Source: Ampelomyces quisqualis (Eukaryota > Ascomycota > Dothideomycetes > Pleosporales > Phaeosphaeriaceae). Taken from it: a stretch of DNA of 64,000 bases. Below the pieces are notes generated by a model. It was not told the origin of the DNA and did not search any database. It was given only the letters and a program-made list of their open reading frames with translations. The stretch is from contig JAGTXZ010000005.1 in assembly GCA_018398575.1 (NCBI GenBank), forward strand, positions 2,170,001-2,234,000, read 5' to 3'. A program made the position numbers and the translations under genes. Positions within the stretch are counted from its first letter, which is position 1. The number at the start of each line of letters is the position of its first letter. This document shows positions 57,879-64,000 of the stretch, piece after piece.

Positions 57879-60800
57879 ATGGCCGCGTCTGGCCAAGAGG
57901 AGCTGCTGCTCATGCTCTACCACCACGTCGTGCTTCCTCGTGAGGTACCGGGACAAGAGGACCGCAATTTGTACCAAATAGAGAGCGAACTCCTGAGGCG
58001 TCTGACCGAGGCTGTCAAGGTTCTCGCGACACATACGCCGTTGAACGATCTTCCATTCATCGACACTTTAAGGCTCGGCCTTGCAACATGCAGCTCTCTC
58101 AACGTAGATGGCAAGATTGACAAACACATGCTCGTCAAAGAGCTGCGGCAGCTGGAGGCGAAGCACATTCTTATACTGCACGTAACTGAGCAGAATGCGG
58201 GACTGCTCATCTATCGAGCAACAAGGTAGGGAATATGCAGACAGAGGAGAGGACTTATTACTAATCAATTTTGTAGCGATGACAGTACCCAGTCGGTCGT
58301 CTTCGAGGCTTTTGAGACCTCTGCTACCTGTGAGCGAGTTCTCGCCGCCGAACACAGCCTTCTTTGGGACTTCCCAGGCCAAGCTGTCTCCATACCTGAC
58401 GAAGTTTACGATGACAATGACTTCCAAGAAGCCTTGTCTGCGTTTCTAGAGCAGGCTAGTCTCGAACCTATCAAGCAGTTCGCCGCGATCACTCGCAAAG
58501 CGCATGCTCCTCTCTCTGAGATTCGCGATACACCAGCTCCTACGCTGGTTACTGGGCCTCTGATGGCACTGTTGGAAGTCAATGGAAGCCCTTACACTAC
58601 ATTCCTACTTCAAAAACGTGTCCGCGACACTGTGTCGTTCTCCGAAGCGCATAAACCATGGCGTAGGTCACCCTTCTACCTCATGCTTCGTGTCGCTATC
58701 CAACGTCACTTGTACAACATACTCGGAGAAGGTGCGGGTAGACTTTACTACAAGACTGTCATGTGCATCTTCTTGTCACGTCTGCTTGAAGATGGCACTC
58801 ACGCAGTTGCCGGGGCAGCATCAGACTCAATTCGGAAGAAGCTAGCCCGCCGTCTAGCCAAAATCGAGGTAGAATGCGACAATCAGGGTTCACCCACGAT
58901 GCGAAGATTACATGACCATCTTGCTGGCACCTTACAGTCTTCGTTTGAAAAGTCCTTGTCTACAGCCGCAAGGACCTTGGAAGCTGAGTGGGAGGCCTAT
59001 AAAGAAAAGACCCGTCGAATCATCTACACCATCCCGCAATTCGCCAAGCCATATCAGCTAAAGCTACGATTACTGAACAGTGGGCCAGAGCTAACTGAGG
59101 CGATGAATCTTCGCTTCAACACTGCACTAACTACTCTGGGCACTCCTCAAGAGCTTCTGGGGCGTTACGAAGCCACCACGAGTCTCAAGCCGTTTTTCGC
59201 TGTTTTTAATCGGTATATACCGCTTTGTGACTATGAAGAGTATGTTTCGAACGACCTCAACAAAAAGAGATATCATGGTGCTGCAGCCTGCATCCACATT
59301 GCTCGCCAAATTCAAGACTACGTTTCAACTATTGGAGATGCGTATGTTGATTATCCCGAGTTTACGGGCCAGCTGCTACTCAAAGTCATGGAACTATGGA
59401 AGGCCATGGATGAACACGCTGTCCGATGTTACCCACTCCTTGGGGATTATGATCCTGGCTTTGATTCTGCCATGTTGGACGTGCTTCAGCTGTCGAATCT
59501 TGACCACTTCAAACGTCTCAAGACTCTGCAGTCTTACCTAGCGAAACGCTGCCTGCAAGGGAGTAGACGCGAGTCGAAGACAATTTTCGATCCCCCTGCG
59601 AAAGATTCATTTGCCGTCCGGTTCTACGATGAGTCTGGCGAAGCTGCCGAGCTGCAGAGCTTGCGGGAAAAGGTTGAAAACGTCGCTGAAAATCATGTCG
59701 CGATCAAAGAAGCAGAATGGAACAAAAAGACCAAGGACCACGAATCGAAAATACAGCAAATTGCAGGTCTTGCATGTCCCTACGTTACTGAGGTTGACGA
59801 GTACGGAAACACGAGGCAGGTTCACCAGAAGGGTTGCCGCAAGCATCGTTTGAAATGGGAAGCAAAACAAATATCAATCAACATACACGAACACCCACTG
59901 CCACGCCAGACGCCTATGCTGAAGGCCACCATCTTTGAGTTGATGTGTCCAAAGGCGTTCGCAGCCTACCGAGATGCGACATGGCTTATATTGTCTTCCT
60001 TCGCTTATCCTGCTGCTCAGCCCGTGAAAGAGGTACATTTACTTCGCTCGTACTCTGGATTGCGCCAGTATGCGAATAATACGACAACACAGGTCACGCT
60101 TGGATCGTTAACCAAGTCTCACCTTGACACGCACTATGCCAAGTCGGAATTTCCAACTCCATTTCGCGATGTAAATCGAGCCTTCGGCATGAAGCTGAAA
60201 TATATCGACAGCACAGGTCAGATTTGGACCAAGGAAGAGCAACCTCCGTCTTTTGCCCACCTGTTCAACATGAAGTTGCCCCAGAACTCTTCATACTACC
60301 CGTTCGAGGACATGCATGAGAGATGGCCAACCTCCAACGAGATCCTTGCAACACAATTTGCATGTCCTCAAGACCTTAACGTTCACGAGTACATGGCGTG
60401 GCAAGGGCTCTTGATTGGTACTTTCACAAAGTTGCCGTGCTTACTCCGCGAGCTGGGCTCTACGAACATCAACTTCTCGACGCAATCTACATGGGCGATT
60501 GTCTCTCGGATTTGCCACGAAGTCGGCCCAAGTAGTGCTGACAGCGTATGGAGGGATACCCATTCAATTTTCAAAGACAGAACTTTCTGCAAGCAGCTAC
60601 TTGCTCAAGTGAAGTATAGATTGGAAGCAATTCGACGCAACTGGCGGGAGCCACTGCAGATGGATCTTCTTATGACGATCCTTCTCAAGGTCACTACGCA
60701 TAGTCTCAGCGAGACGAATCGTAACGCGGCTATCGATCTGCTCGCGAAAGCACGAAACATCACGCAACATTGGTTCACAAGTCTCGACCTCGCAAATCTC

Positions 60801-63800
60801 GTAGACGGATCAACCCCGTCTTCGTTCGCTATTTGGGCAGTAGTACTGCGTAAGCGCAGCTTCTATCACTTATTTCAAGCAGCAGATGGTGTCCCTCCAG
60901 AACTACTACACGCCTTTGTTGTAGCATCCATCACGTTGCAAGACTGTCTCAGCGGCGAATTTGAGGTTCTGCCTTACAGTCTCCGGAACGCGATCTTACG
61001 AGATCTCTCACTATCTCACAATCACCGCCAGCATGTTAAGATAGCCATTGAGCAGAATCAGAGTTTACTGCTAGAAGCTGTCAAAACTGTCTGGCCCATG
61101 CCTGCCGAGTGCGCGGAACTGCCTTTCCGCTTGGACTTCTCACCCGATTCCTGGTGGGTGAGCATGACACTGTCAACGCGATACGAATCGCAGCATCACG
61201 TCCACTATAACATTCTCAACGGCATCTTGCTCATCGATGGACAGCAACGGGGTACGTTGCCACCAGCCTATCGACGTTGGCCTATAATCGAGGAGCTTCT
61301 TGGCCCCCATTGCCTTCAGACTTATCCTTCAGCCTTGCAAGGAATGTCCTTGGTTATAAGCCGCCCAATGAATGATGATCATTGGGTACACCTTGGTTTT
61401 CGCAAAGGTCGCCTGGTAATTCGTGCAGAGCATCAGGGCAACATTCTGGAATTTTTTCATCGCTCAGTGTTTTGTTCTGAACAACATTGTGATTTTCCGG
61501 CGGCCCTCACAGAGAATTGCTATCATTGGCTAAATATCAGCACTGGTGTATTGGAAGCTCGAAAGCAAGATCCGTGGAAGTCGAAGAAGGGCAATTGGCA
61601 CCTTGACCTGAATACCGGCGAAGTCACTCGAGGCAATGACCACAGACTTGTGGATCCGAGCAGCGATCTTGCGAAACGAATCGCACATAACTTCAATCAT
61701 TTCGAACACCCAACCAACATCACCGTCTACAAGCCGCTGCGAGGTCCATTGAGGATTGAGCTGAAACGTCTGGAACTCGATTTTGAGGTGGCACAATCAG
61801 GTCTCTTGTACTGTCCCCAGCTTGGGGCGGTGGTTTCACCGACATCAGCACAAGACGTTGGAACATGGTACGGACTAGAGAGCAAACTTGTTATACACGC
61901 ATCGCACGACGAGTCACAGCGTAGTATTCTTCTGCCCATGGGAATCCCTACATTCCGTCGCGATGGTCCCCATGTTTCTATCGTGATACAGAACGTTGGT
62001 AACTACCTCAAGTTTGGCATAAACAGTGTACTTGGACGAGTCGAATGCCCAGCGGAACCTGTCCTTCTATACCAACGAGCACTTTGGCATGCGTTGACTG
62101 CATACTTCCTTCCAGATCCCCTTACTGGTCGTACCGGTAACGAAGAAGCTCTGCAGTATCTTCGATCTGGTGCTTATCGCCCGTGGATGCCTTTGGCACT
62201 AAGCGCATGCGATTTACTCCTCATGATAGCCAGACTTTCTCCACCGCGTAACTACTACCCGCCGGCCCGGAAGATTATGGAGTCTGTCTCCTGGTCTACG
62301 GAGCTGACAGTTCACATCCAGGACGACAGATACCGTCGCGCAGTCAACGAAATTCTTGCGAGGAATCAGGACCTTCTCAAATTCGCGCCAGATACAAGCT
62401 TTCCTGATGCCCCAACAAGCGTGCTTGGAGAAACTCATTTGGAGGATCGAGCTTTGTCTCGAGACTACACACGCCGCTCCCAAATTGGATTCCATGATGA
62501 CAACTACACATCGAGAGACTGCCGCATTGATGGATTGGAACGTAGAAATGTTGTTGAGATGGCAACTCTGCTCAACTCATGCCCTTCCCAGGTCGTGAGC
62601 ACAACTCAGCTACCCACCCTACTCGAGAAGTTACCCGTCATTGGCGGTTATGTCAGAACCTTCGACAAAGTCCAGATTACTGACATTCTTGAAACGGACG
62701 TTGGCATTGATTGGGGAGCTCTGGTCATGACAGCGCAACAGTCGTCCCCGAAACCTCGATTTCGGTTGATCTTCTTGTTCTCCTTGTTGGCGTTCGCATC
62801 TGAAGCTGACATGGAGCTTCTGCGCACGATAGCCTGCTTCTCGTTCATACCTGATCTCAAGACAATTCCGCTTCCCAAGGTGACAGCATACAGCAATTTT
62901 CGGATGAATGAGACCCTCAAGGCCACTGACCTCATGAGCGTGGTGGAAGCTGCAAAACGACCATATGTACCTACTAAATCGACTACAGCCAAGCAGGCCG
63001 CGAAGCGCCGGCTTGCGCACGAGAGTAAAGGCACACGAGCCTGCGAACTCTATGTGAAGAGTGTGCTTGCACAATGGCCCTCTGAGCTACTTGATATCAG
63101 GCAAGTTGCCACCACCGACAATAACGCATTCGATAGAGATGAAGCTCTGAGCCTTGTTCTTCCCTTGTGGCGCCGGTTCTTCGACCATGCCATCTTGAGT
63201 AAGCACGTCACTCGAGTTCAGCGCATACTTCTTGCCCACAATGTGGAGGACTCGTCAACCGTCAACCAGCCTAGCATTTTCGATATCGAGCCACTGCCAA
63301 TCTTGCCCGTGGTGCGAAGAGGCAGCAGTATCCCATCTTTACAACAGATCCTGGAGAAGGGATCTAATGCACTCGACGCCCGTGGCCTTGGTCTGATAGA
63401 TCAAAGTATGGCAGAGCTTGCTCTGGCCTCGCGTCCAACGCCGTCTCCGCAGAATGTACGCCAGTCTTCACCGATAGTCGACGAGATCAAAGAGTTGAGC
63501 AGACTGGTTGCTCCTCTGGTGCTGTCGCAATCGGAGATACATAAGCGCTACGGGAAAGAGTTGGAATCTAGTATCGAGGCACTTTCTGATCACCTTGCGA
63601 AACCTGAGCATCAGCCAACGCCTTTCAACCCGACTGAGCTTTCAAATGACATGTTTAACGCGAAACAACATCTGCAAAAGAGTCTTAAGGAGTTTCAAAA
63701 CGCCTTAGGCACAACAGATGTACGAGCGAAATGGTTGGGATTAGCTGATTTGTGGCCGAGAATGACAATAGTTACGTTGCTGGCTGCATTGCGCTCTACT

Positions 63801-64000
63801 TCCGGCGTAGACTTCGGCACAGGGGTCAAGGAAGTTCTGATAGATCTTGGAATAACGGTCACAAACTATCAACGCTTGCTACGGATCCAGAATGCCGCTA
63901 GAAAAGGCCAGACACAGCAACTGTCAGATGAGATTGCCAACGTCGGACACGAGGGCTGGTCGCCGCTGAAGCATACTGACTGGCTTCTCTTGGAAATTGA
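57879..64000 (+). CDS. Giant DUF6606/DUF3638-type protein, 5' part (truncated by window end)
   Basis: Start of a very large fungal protein; at least 2,023 codons are present and the frame is still open at the last base. Exon 1 is 57879-58225; a 51-bp intron follows; exon 2 runs unbroken for 5.7 kb in one frame. The N-terminus (LLLMLYHHVVLPREVPGQED) matches the DUF6606 domain. Family members are about 3,000 aa and carry DUF3638 and DUF3645 further on, and are often annotated as ubiquitinyl hydrolase-like; the sequence ends at HTDWLLLEI, just before where the family's glycine-rich NTP-binding-like motif would be expected. A C...H-x3-C-x3-H cluster at about 59.77-59.85 kb may bind metal. Biochemical function is not established. 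Single long exon, no signal peptide or membrane helix seen. Confidence 0.85.

Overview
This window looks like a chromosome segment from a filamentous ascomycete (Pezizomycotina; Dothideomycetes is my best guess). The reasons are short introns of about 47-67 bp, a compact gene-dense part with balanced base composition, and next to it a long AT-rich block scarred by repeat-induced point mutation (RIP). No species can be named from sequence alone.

Layout. Bases 1 to about 430 have ordinary composition and no recognisable gene. From about 0.9 to 43.0 kb there is a gene-free, AT-rich, TA/CTAG-rich block made almost entirely of decayed repeats. Its left half (0.9-21.2 kb) holds several tandem arrays (9, 89, 134, 147, 101 and 171 bp units), a decayed pogo/Tigger-type DDE transposase, and two long unrecognised reading frames broken only by RIP-type stops (minus strand, 2.75-3.83 kb; plus strand, 15.7-19.6 kb). 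Its right half (21,195-42,922) is a three-element nest of Ty3/Gypsy LTR retrotransposons that can be read exactly. The outer element E1 (plus strand, 281-bp LTRs, duplication GGTAG) carries E2 (minus strand, 258-bp LTRs, duplication TAGAT) inside its reverse transcriptase and E3 (plus strand, 299-bp LTRs, duplication TAAGC) inside its integrase zinc finger. Removing both insertions leaves an E1 of about 7.0 kb whose frame continues across both junctions. E1 and E2 carry C-terminal chromodomains. All three carry further reading frames outside gag-pol.

The gene-rich part (43.3-64.0 kb) has six intact genes: an MFS sugar porter (minus), mitochondrial elongation factor 4 GUF1 (minus), the spindle checkpoint protein MAD2 (plus), a fungal family-2 glycosyltransferase (plus), a DHA1-type MFS drug/polyamine transporter (minus), and the first ~2,020 codons of a giant DUF6606/DUF3638-type protein (plus) that runs off the right end. 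GUF1/MAD2 and the DHA1 transporter/giant protein are divergent pairs with shared upstream regions. The glycosyltransferase and DHA1 transporter are convergent. Apart from housekeeping roles (mitochondrial translation, checkpoint) and surface/transport roles, I see no biosynthetic cluster.

All counts and splice sites were made by eye. Intron choices were tested by frame closure: each complete gene totals an exact multiple of three.
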